Source: Nitratireductor sp. B36
Lineage (GTDB): Bacteria > Pseudomonadota > Alphaproteobacteria > Rhizobiales > Rhizobiaceae
Direction of reading: 5' to 3'
Length of the DNA stretch: 64,000 nt
Assembly (NCBI RefSeq): GCF_020833685.1
Contig: NZ_JACKZY010000002.1
Span: 806,001-870,000 of the forward strand
Part shown: positions 37,925-47,306 of the stretch, one piece after another
Layout: every line of letters begins with the position of its first letter
Numbering within the stretch: position 1 is the stretch's first letter
Made by a program: the position numbers and the translations under genes
Notes under the pieces: model-generated
What the model was told of the DNA's origin: nothing
What the model saw: the letters and a program-made list of their open reading frames with translations, nothing else
Database searches by the model: none

Positions 37925-38005
37925 GAGATTTTGCTGGAAGTCTCAACGCGACGGCGCAATCATGCTCCTTCGCCGGTTCTTTTCAAAGGCTCAGGAGAGA
38001 CGATC

Positions 38006-39982
38006 ATGATGTCCGCATACGCCTCCATGTCCCGCCGTTCGTTCCTGGCGGGCTCTGCTGCCGCAGGTTCCATGGTGCTGATGCACCCATTTTCCGCCAA
38101 AGCTTCGGTGAACCAGGCGCATCTGCGCATCATGGAGACCACCGATCTGCATGTGCATGTCTTTCCCTATGATTATTACGCGGACAAGCCGAATGACACG
38201 ATGGGGCTCGCCCGCACCGCATCGATCATCGACGCAATCCGCGCCGAGGCGACGAACTCGATCCTTGTCGACAATGGCGACTTCCTCCAGGGCAACCCGA
38301 TGGGGGATTACATCGCCTATGAGCGCGGCATGCGCGAGGGAGACATTCATCCGGTGATCAAGGGCATGAACACGCTGGGCTATGATTGCTCGACGCTCGG
38401 CAATCACGAGTTCAATTACGGGCTCGATTTCATGTTCAAGGTCCTTGCGGGCGCCAATTTTCCCTTTGTCTGTGCCAATCTGACCAAGGGACAGCTTGCC
38501 GCAAATGGACGCGATGATGACCTGTTCCTGAAACCCTATGTGATCCTTGACCGGACAGTGAAGGACGGCAGCGGGACGGAACATCCCATTCGTGTCGGCC
38601 TGATCGGCTTTGTGCCGCCGCAGATCATGAACTGGGATTCCAAACATCTGACCGGCAAGGCGATGACGCGCGACATCATTCGCGCGGCGGAGGCCTGGGT
38701 GCCGCAGATGCGCGAGGAGGGCGCCGACATCGTGGTGGCGCTGTCTCATTCCGGTATCGGTCCGGCGCAATATGAGGAAAACCTCGAAAACGCGTCTTTG
38801 TTGCTTGCGGGCGTTGAGGGCATCGATGCGATCGTGACCGGTCACAGCCATCTCGACTTTCCCGGTCCGAAGTTCGAGGGGATCGAAGGGGTGGACAATG
38901 CGAAGGGCACGATCGCTGGCAAGCCGGCCGTGATGGGCGGTTTCTGGGGCTCGCATCTGGGTCTCATCGACCTGCTTCTGGAAAGGGACGGGCAGAGCTG
39001 GGTGGTCGTGAATGCGACCTCCGAGGCGCGCCCGATCTTCAAGCGGGTCGAACGCCAGACCGAGCCGCTCGTCGAGAGCAAGGCGGAGGTCGAGGAAGCG
39101 GTCCGCGACGACCACGAGGCAACCCTTAAATATGTGCGCACGGCTGTGGGCAAGACGTCTGCGCCGCTGCATTCCTATTTCGCGCTGGTGGCCGACGATC
39201 CCTCCGTGCAGATCGTGAGTCAGGCGCAGACCTGGTACATCACCGACATGCTGAAGGATGGCGAGTACAAGGATCTGTCGGTCCTGTCGGCGGCAGCGCC
39301 CTTCAAGGCGGGTGGTCGCGGCGGCCCCGACTATTATACGGACGTGCCGGCCGGCGATGTGGCCATCAAGAATGTGGCCGATCTCTATCTGTATCCAAAC
39401 ACGGTTCAGGCCGTTCTGGTGACCGGGGCGGATGTGAAGGAATGGCTGGAAATGTCCGCTGGCATATTCAACCAGGTGGAACCTGGCAAGGCAGACCAAC
39501 CGTTGCTCGATCCATCCTTTCCTTCCTATAACTTTGATGTGATCGACGGTGTGACTTATCGGATCGACCTGTCGCAGCCGCCCAAATATTCATCCAAGGG
39601 CGAGCTTCTCAACGCGGAATCAAGCCGTATCGTTGACTTGCAATTCAATGGCCAACCCATTGACCTGGCTCAGAAGTTCATTGTGGCGACGAACAATTAT
39701 CGTGGCGGTGGAGGGGGAAACTTCCCCGGTATCGGCCCAGACAAAGTGATCTTTGCCGCGCCCGATACGAACCGTGATGTGATCGTGCGCTATATTGTCG
39801 AGCAGGGGACGATCAACCCCACGGCCGATGCCAACTGGGCCTTCAAACCATTGCCGGACACATCGGTCCTGTTCGAAACGGGACCGAAAGGAGCGGAATT
39901 CGCTTCCAGCGTCGAGGGGGTTTCGATTGAACCCGCGGGCGAGGGGCAGGAGGGCTTCGCCCTCTATCGCATTACGCTTTAG
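38006..39982 (+). CDS. cpdB: 2',3'-cyclic-nucleotide 2'-phosphodiesterase/3'-nucleotidase
   Basis: The 658-residue protein is close to CpdB size. The N-terminus has a twin-arginine signal (MSRRSFLAGSAAAGS), so it is exported folded. The metallophosphatase domain shows ETTDLHVHVFPYDYY, VDNGDFLQGNPMGDY, LGNHEFNYGLDF and VTGHSHLDFPGP, the metal ligands. A 5'-nucleotidase C-terminal domain follows from about residue 380 (ATNNYRGGGGGNFPGI). It releases phosphate from extracellular RNA breakdown products. GGAGA lies seven bases before the ATG at 38006. The upstream Pho box suggests phosphate control. Confidence 0.95.
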   Translation: MMSAYASMSRRSFLAGSAAAGSMVLMHPFSAKASVNQAHLRIMETTDLHVHVFPYDYYADKPNDTMGLARTASIIDAIRAEATNSILVDNGDFLQGNPMGDYIAYERGMREGDIHPVIKGMNTLGYDCSTLGNHEFNYGLDFMFKVLAGANFPFVCANLTKGQLAANGRDDDLFLKPYVILDRTVKDGSGTEHPIRVGLIGFVPPQIMNWDSKHLTGKAMTRDIIRAAEAWVPQMREEGADIVVALSHSGIGPAQYEENLENASLLLAGVEGIDAIVTGHSHLDFPGPKFEGIEGVDNAKGTIAGKPAVMGGFWGSHLGLIDLLLERDGQSWVVVNATSEARPIFKRVERQTEPLVESKAEVEEAVRDDHEATLKYVRTAVGKTSAPLHSYFALVADDPSVQIVSQAQTWYITDMLKDGEYKDLSVLSAAAPFKAGGRGGPDYYTDVPAGDVAIKNVADLYLYPNTVQAVLVTGADVKEWLEMSAGIFNQVEPGKADQPLLDPSFPSYNFDVIDGVTYRIDLSQPPKYSSKGELLNAESSRIVDLQFNGQPIDLAQKFIVATNNYRGGGGGNFPGIGPDKVIFAAPDTNRDVIVRYIVEQGTINPTADANWAFKPLPDTSVLFETGPKGAEFASSVEGVSIEPAGEGQEGFALYRITL

Positions 39983-39997
39983 CGATAAAATCTGGTG

Positions 39998-40024
39998 GGC
40001 CGGGCCGTGGGCTCGGCCTTTTTT
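39998..40024 (+). terminator. Intrinsic terminator of cpdB
   Basis: GGCCGGGCC, loop GTG, GGCTCGGCC, then six Ts. A 9-bp stem with one G-T pair, 16 bases after the cpdB stop. Confidence 0.9.
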
Positions 40025-40147
40025 GTATAAGAAACAGTTCTTTGCTGAAGGGTGTTGAGATTCTGATTCCGCTCCAGCGACATGGCGATGCATTGACATT
40101 CGGATGGTACGGCGCGATCTGCGGGCACAATTTCAGGAGGCAGGCCC

Positions 40148-40453
40148 GTGATTCGACACATCGTTTTCTTCAGCGCCAAAAATGAGGCTGACGTAATGCG
40201 GATTGCCGAGGGCCTTGGCATGCTGGCTGACATTCCGCATTCGGACTTTTTTGAGGTTGGTCTCAACCGCAAGGTCGATCAGATCGGCACCGAGGTGGAT
40301 GTCATCGTTTATGCGGAGTTCCGTGACGAAGCTGCACTCGCCGCGTACAAGGCTCATCCGACCTACCAGGCATGTACTGCAAAGGTACGGCCTCTTCGGG
40401 AGATGCGCATGGCTGCGGATTTCGTTTCCAGTAAATCCGGCAGACCGGCATAG
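40148..40453 (+). CDS. Dabb family protein (stress-responsive alpha/beta barrel)
   Basis: The 101-residue protein starts at a GTG at 40148 with AGGAGG upstream. It shows the short ferredoxin-like repeat of the Dabb family: MIRHIVFFSAKNEAD, then VDVIVYAEFRDEAALAAYKA and HPTYQACTAKV. Members are stress-induced and small, often dimeric; no reaction can be assigned. It converges with the photolyase gene with no gap between the stop codons. Confidence 0.88.
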   Translation: MIRHIVFFSAKNEADVMRIAEGLGMLADIPHSDFFEVGLNRKVDQIGTEVDVIVYAEFRDEAALAAYKAHPTYQACTAKVRPLREMRMAADFVSSKSGRPA

Positions 40454-41902
40454 TCAGCCAGCATTCCTGACCGATTTATACGCGTCGAGCGCACGTTCGC
40501 GGGCAGTTTTGTGATCAACCATCGGGCGTGGATAGGTTTGACCTAGTTCTACATCAGCCTTCTCAAGAGCGCTTTGGGGGGCTTTCCAAGGCTGATGCAG
40601 GTGTTTGTCCGGAAGGGCGGCCAGTTCGGGCACGTATCGGCGGACGTAATTTCCCTTCGGATCGAATTTCTCGCCCTGAAGCACGGGATTGAAGATGCGG
40701 AAGAACGGTGCGGCATCGGCACCGGATCCAGCCACCCATTGCCAGTTGGCCGGGTTGGAGGCGGGGTCGGCATCAACCAGTGTGTCCCAGAACCATTCCT
40801 CGCCCTCACGCCAATGGATGCCCAGATGTTTCACGAGGAATGAGGCGACGACCATCCGCGCGCGATTGTGCATCCAGCCGGTCTCCCAGAGCTGACGCAT
40901 GGCCGCATCGACGACGGGGTAACCCGTCTCGCCGCGCTGCCAGCTTTGCAACGCATCGTGATCCTTGCGCCAGGGGAACGCGTCGAAATCGCGATTGTAG
41001 TTTTCCGTTGCAAGGCTCGGGTTGTGGAACAAAAGGTGCCAACAGAACTCGCGCCAGCCGACTTCCTTGCGAAACGTTTGCAGATCCTCTTCGCCGATAT
41101 CGCTTTCACCGTCCAATGCCTGCAAGATCTGGAATGGGGTGATTTCACCATGCGCGAGGTGCGGTGAGAGGCCCGAGGTGCCAGGCACGGCCATGAGATC
41201 GCGGCGGGATTTGTAGTTTTCGCCGGTTCCATCCACGAAGTCTGCCAGTCTTTCGCGCGCGCCCCTCTCGCCTGGTGTCCAGCTTTCCTGCAGGCCTGTC
41301 GACCAATCGGGTTTCTGCGGGAGGAGATTCCAGCGTTCCAGGGTGTCACCCTGCAAATGGCCCTCATAGTGCTTGACCTGTACCGGTGGATCGGCAGGCG
41401 GGCGCGGGTGGATGGTGTCCCTCATCGCACGCCAGAAAGGCGTGAAAACCCGGTAAGGTCCCCCCGAACCGGTCTTCAAGCGCCATGGCTCGTGAAGCAG
41501 GTGGCCGGCGAAGCTGTCCGTTTCAATCCCGCGCTCTCTGAAAACGGACTTCATCCGGGTGTCGGATGCGATGCCTGCGGGATCATAGCGCCGGTTCCAG
41601 AAAACGGTTCCTGCACCGGTCTCCTGGGCCAGCGATGTGGCTGTCTCCACCATGGGGCCTCTACGAAGAACCAGATTCAATCCGAGCTTTTCAAGCGCTT
41701 CTTTCAGCGCTGTCAGGCTGTGGTGCAGCCACCAGCGCCGTGCGCCGCCCAACGGTCGGGCGCCTTCGCTTTGCTCGTCGAGAATAAACGCTGCGGCAAC
41801 GGGACGACCCGTCTCAGCGGCGGCACAGAGAGCGAGATTGTCGGCCACGCGCAAATCGTGCCGGAACAGAAGCAGGACCGGGCGCTCATCATCGACGGGC
41901 AT
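40454..41902 (-). CDS. phrB: Deoxyribodipyrimidine photolyase
   Basis: The enzyme repairs cyclobutane dimers with light through FAD. From the ATG at 41902, with GGGAG upstream, it has 482 residues. The N-terminal antenna domain begins LLLFRHDLRVADN. The FAD-binding half shows GYPVVDAAMRQLWETGWMHN, RARMVVASFLVKHLGIHW and ASNPANWQWVAGSG, the usual class I signature with conserved Trp residues. A small RHH-like gene lies 23 nt upstream on the same strand and may be cotranscribed. Confidence 0.95.
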   Translation of the reverse strand: MPVDDERPVLLLFRHDLRVADNLALCAAAETGRPVAAAFILDEQSEGARPLGGARRWWLHHSLTALKEALEKLGLNLVLRRGPMVETATSLAQETGAGTVFWNRRYDPAGIASDTRMKSVFRERGIETDSFAGHLLHEPWRLKTGSGGPYRVFTPFWRAMRDTIHPRPPADPPVQVKHYEGHLQGDTLERWNLLPQKPDWSTGLQESWTPGERGARERLADFVDGTGENYKSRRDLMAVPGTSGLSPHLAHGEITPFQILQALDGESDIGEEDLQTFRKEVGWREFCWHLLFHNPSLATENYNRDFDAFPWRKDHDALQSWQRGETGYPVVDAAMRQLWETGWMHNRARMVVASFLVKHLGIHWREGEEWFWDTLVDADPASNPANWQWVAGSGADAAPFFRIFNPVLQGEKFDPKGNYVRRYVPELAALPDKHLHQPWKAPQSALEKADVELGQTYPRPMVDHKTARERALDAYKSVRNAG

Positions 41903-41925
41903 GTGATCTCCCATGCGCAAGAGGA

Positions 41926-42171
41926 TCAATCATCGTTTGTGGCGTTGAGCTGCTCGGGCCGCAAGCCCTCGCCGCCGCCTTCTTCCGTTTTTAGCAACCC
42001 GCGTGAAAGAGCCCATGTTCTGAGTGCCGTGAGAAGAGCTTGCTCACGGGTCATGCCCGCTCCCTCCATGGCACTGAAACGGTCCAGGGCCGCAACGATG
42101 TCGTTTGGAAGCGCGCGCGTTAAGTTGGCCAGCGATGCGCGTGGCGCTGTCTTTGTGAACTGTTTCATCAT
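41926..42171 (-). CDS. Small ribbon-helix-helix-like protein
   Basis: An 81-residue protein, basic at its N-terminus (MMKQFTKTAPRASLANLTRA). The residues 12-55 read like a beta-strand followed by two helices (DIVAALDRFSAMEGAG, TREQALLTALRTWA), as in ribbon-helix-helix DNA-binding proteins, but the match is weak. The frame is open further upstream without a good start; GCGGGA lies just before the two ATGs at 42171 and 42168. It precedes phrB by 23 nt and could regulate it or an adjacent gene. Confidence 0.5.
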   Translation of the reverse strand: MMKQFTKTAPRASLANLTRALPNDIVAALDRFSAMEGAGMTREQALLTALRTWALSRGLLKTEEGGGEGLRPEQLNATNDD

Positions 42172-42303
42172 TCCCGCCCGAATTTGGTGTGTTGACCTAC
42201 AATCGGCACGATCAAAAAATGTTCCACCGCTCTCTGCTGGCTCACGCATCTGTGTTTGCGATGGAGGAAGGTTTGCGCCCAACCGTGGGAACAGCTTGTC
42301 GGT

Positions 42304-43848
42304 CTAGGGCTCGATATGCTTCCAGAACGGGGAGGATTCGTGCAACAGCTTCCAGTCTTCGATGGTTGCAGGCCAATCATACACGCTGCGTGTCTCGCAA
42401 GCCCCCCACAGCCGGCCAATGGCGCGTTGCGCCGACGGGTCATTGATAGAGGAGAGGGGGGGCTTGCTGAGAACGAGTTCAGTCACAGCCGCATCGTTCA
42501 AACTCCCAAACATCGTTTGCAATGTTTTCAACCGGCTGGATATTCGCTTTACGCTGGGGGGGGTGTAGAGCGGACCGAGAAACTCTATGGCATAGCGGAG
42601 CTTTTTCAGCGCCTTGCGTAGCCCGTGTTTCTGGTCTGTGGTGAAGCGCTCGATCCCTTCTGCACGTGCAAGGAGGTGATTCCACCGCTTGCTCAACTTT
42701 TCGTCTGCCAGATCCTTAAACTTTCGGTCGGGTTTCGACGGAGCGTGAAGACCTGTCTGGATCAACTCGGAGAGATCAAGCAAAAAGACGTTCACGCGTT
42801 CCGCCGAGAGGGTATGCCGAAGATCGGCCCGGACATCACGAGTGTGCCGTTCAAGGGTGCTCAAAACGAGGTTCGCGCCGGGTTCCTGGTGAATGTCTGC
42901 ATAGAATGGGCGGGCAATATCGTTCAAAACGACGTCAAGATCGCGCAAGCGCCCAATTTCGTGACCTAACCAGCGCGCCTCATTGGCGAACTGGTCGGCG
43001 ATGGGACGCCCGATCACCCGGTCGAAGAGCGAAAGCGCACTGCGCAGCCTCCGTAGGCCTATGCGCAATTGGTGTGGACCCTCGACATCTTCGGACCGCC
43101 GGACAGCCTCGATGTTTGCTGAAATCTGCGCCAGACATTCCTGCAATATGTCTTGCGCGGCTTCGCCAACACCGCTCTTGCGGGTGATCGGGACGCGCAG
43201 GGCCTTGCGGGGCGAGGCCGGGGGCTCGATATAGCCGTTTTCGGCCAGGAGCACACTGCGTGCCGCCTTTGAATAGCGGGAGAACCGCAAGGCGCCATCC
43301 GGAAGTATCATGCGCGCGCTCCGGTAGAGACCAGCCGGCTGCCCGTCGATCAGTTCGATTTCGAGCTCGTGAAGAGGAGCGCTGCGCCCTGCTGCCTTCA
43401 CGGCGCCGCTGTCGAGCGCGATTTCGGCCCTTGTGCCGTCCTCGAGATGGAGGTCGACCTGCGTACGGCGTATGCTGGTTTCGGCAACTGTTTGGAGTTG
43501 CATGTTCTCAATGAGCTTTATGATATGGTCTCGGACCTTCCGATTGTCGATTGCATCGACCGAAACCACGCCGTCAGGAACCACGCCCTCGATTTCGGTG
43601 ACCCTGGACAGCCCACCTTTGATGGACCCGTTGAGCTTGACCGTCTGCACCCACTGCGTGCCGGTACACCTCAGGCGCAGCGTAATCCCGTTGTTGCGCA
43701 GCACACCATCCGGCGTGTCAAAATAAAAGCTGCGCAGGTGCCGTGTGCCGCGCATTTTTCGTATGGCAGGGGGCAATTGCTCTATGCGCGCGAGCGTGGT
43801 GGGCACTTGCTGCTTTTCCAGCAAAAGCTTCAACTCGATTTCGGGCAA
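42304..43848 (-). CDS. CYTH-CHAD domain protein (putative triphosphatase)
   Basis: The protein has an N-terminal CYTH domain (about residues 1-190) with the ExExK motif EIELK, RSFYFDTPDG and VQTVKLNG. A C-terminal CHAD domain (about 215-500) follows, with HQLRIGLRRLRSAL and KHGLRKALKKLRYAIEFL, its conserved His/Arg/Lys helices. CYTH domains hydrolyse triphosphates such as tripolyphosphate; CHAD domains bind polyphosphate. I prefer the TTG at 43848, eight bases after GGGGA, which gives 514 residues; the GTG five codons earlier lacks a site. It stands alone between tRNA-Asn and the photolyase pair. Confidence 0.92.
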   Translation of the reverse strand: MPEIELKLLLEKQQVPTTLARIEQLPPAIRKMRGTRHLRSFYFDTPDGVLRNNGITLRLRCTGTQWVQTVKLNGSIKGGLSRVTEIEGVVPDGVVSVDAIDNRKVRDHIIKLIENMQLQTVAETSIRRTQVDLHLEDGTRAEIALDSGAVKAAGRSAPLHELEIELIDGQPAGLYRSARMILPDGALRFSRYSKAARSVLLAENGYIEPPASPRKALRVPITRKSGVGEAAQDILQECLAQISANIEAVRRSEDVEGPHQLRIGLRRLRSALSLFDRVIGRPIADQFANEARWLGHEIGRLRDLDVVLNDIARPFYADIHQEPGANLVLSTLERHTRDVRADLRHTLSAERVNVFLLDLSELIQTGLHAPSKPDRKFKDLADEKLSKRWNHLLARAEGIERFTTDQKHGLRKALKKLRYAIEFLGPLYTPPSVKRISSRLKTLQTMFGSLNDAAVTELVLSKPPLSSINDPSAQRAIGRLWGACETRSVYDWPATIEDWKLLHESSPFWKHIEP

Positions 43849-44080
43849 GAAGAATCCCCGCACAAATGAGCAGACGAGAGGGCTTGGCTACAGTTCATCC
43901 TAGACCGGATCGATGGGTGAAGAAACATTCTCGCATAGCAAGCCGTTCTCAACCGCATGAGATTTGTGGGGAGGGCGGCAAGATCCGCTGGGACAAACCG
44001 CTCAGACAAGGTGCGGAATCCAGGGCGAATACAATCGTGCCGAAAGGCGGCTGCGCTATAACGAACTGTCCAAAGAAAAG

Positions 44081-44155
44081 TGGCTCCCCGGGCCGGATTC
44101 GAACCAGCGACCAACCGGTTAACAGCCGGTTGCTCTACCACTGAGCTACCGGGGA
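44081..44155 (-). tRNA. tRNA-Asn (GUU anticodon)
   Basis: A 75-base tRNA on the minus strand: acceptor TCCCCGG with CCGGGGA, D arm GCTCAGTGGTAGAGC, anticodon stem-loop with CTGTTAA (GTT), T arm GCTGGTTCGAATCCGGC, discriminator G and encoded CCA. T-rich sequence follows the CCA. Confidence 0.97.
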
Positions 44156-44329
44156 ATGCCTGTGCTCGTGCGAGTGAGCGTGCCTATAGCAAACCAAATT
44201 CAGCTTTGCAAAGCGCCAATTGTGATTTTCGCGGATTTTTTCCGGTCGCCCCTCCCAATCAAGGATTTCGCAACGCATATGGAAGGTCCGATATTGGTAT
44301 GGACGAGATTGATTGGCCGCCAAAGGGCG

Positions 44330-44641
44330 ATGGAACAACGTATGGATCAGCGAAACAACGATACCGAGGCAGCGCGGAACGGACGCCCTTCGGTTTCTCT
44401 CATGGGGAAAAGGATTCCCATTCCCCGTTCGCGGCTCGCCCGAATCGGAGGAGGCTGCATGCTGGTGGTACTGGGCCTGTTCGGCTTTTTGCCTGTGCTT
44501 GGCTTTTGGATGATCCCACTTGGATTGCTGATACTCTCCTACGATATCGCATTCGTGCGTCGCCAAAGACGCAAAGTGACCGTTTGGTGGAACAGGCGCA
44601 GTCAACGCAGCCAAGGGCAACACAGCGCGCGCGATCCATGA
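44330..44641 (+). CDS. Small conserved membrane protein
   Basis: The 103-residue protein has a hydrophilic start, then GKRIPIPRSRLARIGGG, and two close hydrophobic segments (residues about 47-77) with GFLPVLGFWMIPLGLLILSY. An Arg-rich cytoplasmic tail follows. I recognise this as a conserved but uncharacterised alphaproteobacterial protein. The start is chosen at the ATG at 44330, where AAAGGG is very close; the second ATG at 44342 has no site. It lies between tRNA-Asn and tRNA-Cys. Confidence 0.7.
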   Translation: MEQRMDQRNNDTEAARNGRPSVSLMGKRIPIPRSRLARIGGGCMLVVLGLFGFLPVLGFWMIPLGLLILSYDIAFVRRQRRKVTVWWNRRSQRSQGQHSARDP

Positions 44642-44759
44642 TCAGGTTCCTGAAGTGGAACCGCGCTGACTCTGCGTTTATTTTAGCAGCAATCACATTT
44701 GCCCGCTTGACGAGGAATTGGACGCAACCTATTGAACAGCCCGTTGCCGCTTGCGGCAT

Positions 44760-44833
44760 GGCCTCGTGGCGGAGTGGTTACGCAGAGGACTGCAAATCCT
44801 TGCACCCCGGTTCGATTCCGGGCGAGGCCTCCA
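44760..44833 (+). tRNA. tRNA-Cys (GCA anticodon)
   Basis: A 74-base tRNA: acceptor GGCCTCG with CGAGGCC, anticodon stem-loop GGACTGCAAATCC with GCA, T arm CCCGGTTCGATTCCGGG, discriminator T and encoded CCA. Confidence 0.97.
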
Positions 44834-44946
44834 AATTCTCTTTCTACCCAGTACAAATGAAACGTTAGGCGTCGGTCGTTCCCGTTCGCGCCAGCTCCAT
44901 TGAGCTGACTTCGCGGGGCGCGCAAAACGAATCACGCCGTCGGCGT

Positions 44947-45888
44947 CTATTTGCGGCTCCAGCATTTGATATGCACTTCCGAAAGCCTGCAGCCCTCATA
45001 TTGCTTCTCGATCACCCAGCGACCACGGCTTACGGTGAAGGAGGACCAGTAGTAGCCTTTGAAGAGAAACCCGAGGTTTAGCAGCTGGGCCATCGGACGC
45101 ATCTCCTTCGACGCTTCAATCCGAGCATCAAGCTTGTACCGGCAGTAGAACGGACCGTTTTTGGTCGACAGACACTGGTCCAGATCGAGCGCGTGTATCT
45201 TCAGCTTCGCATCTTTAAGAATCAGGGCATTGGCAAGCTGCAGGCGAAATTGAAGATTTCGATATTCTGCGGCTTCGATCTGCAGGGCGCTTGGACCGCG
45301 CAGCAGATCGATCCTGCCTGCATCTGCGTAGCGCTCTTCCTGTGGGTCAGGAGGGGCTTTCGCGGGCTCCCAGGGGATGACGGCGTAATCTTCGTGGAGC
45401 GTGCCTGGCTCAACGGAGACATGAAGTTTGGCCAGACTGCCTGCCGCTCGTCGGCCGGCGATATAGAAAGGGAACTTGGCGGAAACCATATCGCGCGGGC
45501 AGTGCTTGCCGCCTGGTCGAGCCCGGGGACGGAAAAAACCATCCTTGGGATGGATGCAGAATGAATAGGGGCCTCGGGTAAGCCGATATTGCCCGCCGGC
45601 CCGGAAATCGGGATTGAACGGAACGGCACCCAGCCGTCCCTTCTTGTCTATATAAGCCACCAGGACCGACATCCTTTCCATTTTCGGAGCTTCGCGCTTC
45701 CAGCATTTGCGCGATGTCAGTTGCGTCCATCCGCCGACGGCCCGGTAAGGTGAATTCAAGGAGGATTCCGCGTGAGCAACGAAAACCGTCTGCTCGCCCG
45801 AATTGCAGACCTCCAGATTCAGGGCGAAAGCAGGAGTGATCAGCATCAGCTGAAACAGGAATGCAAAGGGGAAATATGCTTTCATCAT
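44947..45888 (-). CDS. DUF1036-like exported protein
   Basis: The 313-residue protein has a signal peptide (FQLMLITPAFA). The mature N-terminus LNLEVCNSGEQTVFVAHAES, with GGWTQLTSRKCW and SFCIHPKDGFF, resembles DUF1036, a periplasmic domain of unknown function with cysteines. The C-terminal half from about residue 165 is longer than the ordinary domain and I do not recognise it; three of its cysteines lie in DQCLSTKNGPFYC and EVHIKCWS. Family call is tentative. It lies alone beside tRNA-Cys. Confidence 0.6.
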   Translation of the reverse strand: MMKAYFPFAFLFQLMLITPAFALNLEVCNSGEQTVFVAHAESSLNSPYRAVGGWTQLTSRKCWKREAPKMERMSVLVAYIDKKGRLGAVPFNPDFRAGGQYRLTRGPYSFCIHPKDGFFRPRARPGGKHCPRDMVSAKFPFYIAGRRAAGSLAKLHVSVEPGTLHEDYAVIPWEPAKAPPDPQEERYADAGRIDLLRGPSALQIEAAEYRNLQFRLQLANALILKDAKLKIHALDLDQCLSTKNGPFYCRYKLDARIEASKEMRPMAQLLNLGFLFKGYYWSSFTVSRGRWVIEKQYEGCRLSEVHIKCWSRK

Positions 45889-46150
45889 GTCTTGCCCGCC
45901 GGTTTCTTGATCGAAAACGGTGCCGGATATTGCCCCGAACGCAACTCATGAATTCGACTTACCGGGATACCCCTGCCGGTCACATACGGGGCGTTCTTTT
46001 CTGCACCCGACGCACTCCAGGGTGCGCTGCCGCCCTTGAAACCATGTGCCCCGTGGAAGGTGACGGACTGTCAATAGGAGCGACGTTTCAGGCCGTCGAA
46101 CCGAGTGATAGGATTTCTCAAACAGAATGCTTGCTGCGAAGGATGCTGCC

Positions 46151-47086
46151 ATGAGCTGGAATCCTGCTCTCACGCCGGGATGTCCTGATGATATCGAGGC
46201 CGATTCCATTGAAACGCTGATCATTCCACGGGCGCGCGATATCGGCGGGTTCGAGGTGCGGCGGGCGCTGCCTGCGCCGCGGCGACAGATGGTGGGGCCG
46301 TTCATCTTCTTCGACCAGGCGGGACCTGCGGAGTTTCTGACCGGTCAGGGGATTGATGTTCGGCCGCACCCGCATATCGGATTGGCCACGGTGACCTATC
46401 TGTTTCGTGGCGATTTCCATCATCGCGACAGCATCGGCTCGGATCAGGTTATTCACCCCGGCGCGCTGAACTGGATGGTTGCCGGGCGAGGCGTTTCCCA
46501 CTCGGAGCGTACGAGTGCTGCATCAAGGCAGGGGCCGCACAGTCTTTTTGGCATTCAGACCTGGGTGGCATTGCCTGAGGCAATGGAAGACGCGTCCCCC
46601 GTTTTTGAACATCACGGCAAAGAGACACTTCCTCAAATCAGCGATGATGGCGTGCGCTTGCGGCTCATTCTGGGACGCGCCTACGGCAAAACGGCGCCGG
46701 CGACCGTCTATAGTGATATGTTCTACGCTGATGTGACGCTGGAGGCCGGTGCGCGCTTTCCACTGCCGGACGACCATGAGGATCGCGGCATCTATGTCAC
46801 CGAAGGTGAAATATCTGTCGCCGGGCAGGTCTTCGAGGCAGGGCGCATGATGGTTTTCCGCCCCGGCGATGCCATTACGGTGGGGGCTGGAGCGAATGGC
46901 GCGCGTTTGATGGTTCTCGGCGGCGCCACGATGAGTGGGCCGCGTTATATCTGGTGGAACTTCGTGGCGTCCTCGCAGGAGCGGATAGAAGCGGCCAAGA
47001 ACGACTGGCGCAATGCAAAATGGGGCGCAGGGCTTTTTGACCTACCCCATGGTGACGACCAGGAATTCGTACCGCTTCCTGGTTGA
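46151..47086 (+). CDS. Pirin family protein
   Basis: A 311-residue bicupin protein. The N-terminal cupin has the iron-ligand pattern in RPHPHIGLATVTYLF and the conserved GALNWMVAGRGVSHSE; the C-terminal cupin starts near residue 185. Pirins are non-haem-iron proteins; some are quercetinases and others interact with pyruvate dehydrogenase or transcription factors, so no single role can be given. AAGGA lies eight bases before the ATG at 46151, which favours it over the ATG at 46127. Confidence 0.92.
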   Translation: MSWNPALTPGCPDDIEADSIETLIIPRARDIGGFEVRRALPAPRRQMVGPFIFFDQAGPAEFLTGQGIDVRPHPHIGLATVTYLFRGDFHHRDSIGSDQVIHPGALNWMVAGRGVSHSERTSAASRQGPHSLFGIQTWVALPEAMEDASPVFEHHGKETLPQISDDGVRLRLILGRAYGKTAPATVYSDMFYADVTLEAGARFPLPDDHEDRGIYVTEGEISVAGQVFEAGRMMVFRPGDAITVGAGANGARLMVLGGATMSGPRYIWWNFVASSQERIEAAKNDWRNAKWGAGLFDLPHGDDQEFVPLPG

Positions 47087-47306
47087 GCGTTTGAGCAGCG
47101 CATGGCCGTGTCTGCTTCCGGTCAGACCCGTTCGCGCCCCTTTGGCGATTGGCATTTCTGTCCGTGTCAGTGGTCCACGACTGGCTGCCCTAGAGCGATT
47201 GACAGGGGCGGCGGCAGCCGTTAGCAAACCCTTCAAATCGTTGTTTTCGCCAAAGCGGGAAACCTCTTCATCCGATCGTGCGAAAACGGGCATCGGGAAC
47301 AGACGC

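Noticed and set aside
37797-38005. 6S RNA beside the 5-formyl-THF cyclo-ligase gene
   Set aside because: The region is short, lies under a divergent promoter with a Pho box, and I could not fold a long rod with a central bubble. A covariance-model search would decide.
37751-38005. N-terminal extension of cpdB by about 85 residues
   Set aside because: It would overlap the 5-formyl-THF cyclo-ligase gene and bury the TAT signal; a good ribosome site precedes the ATG at 38006.
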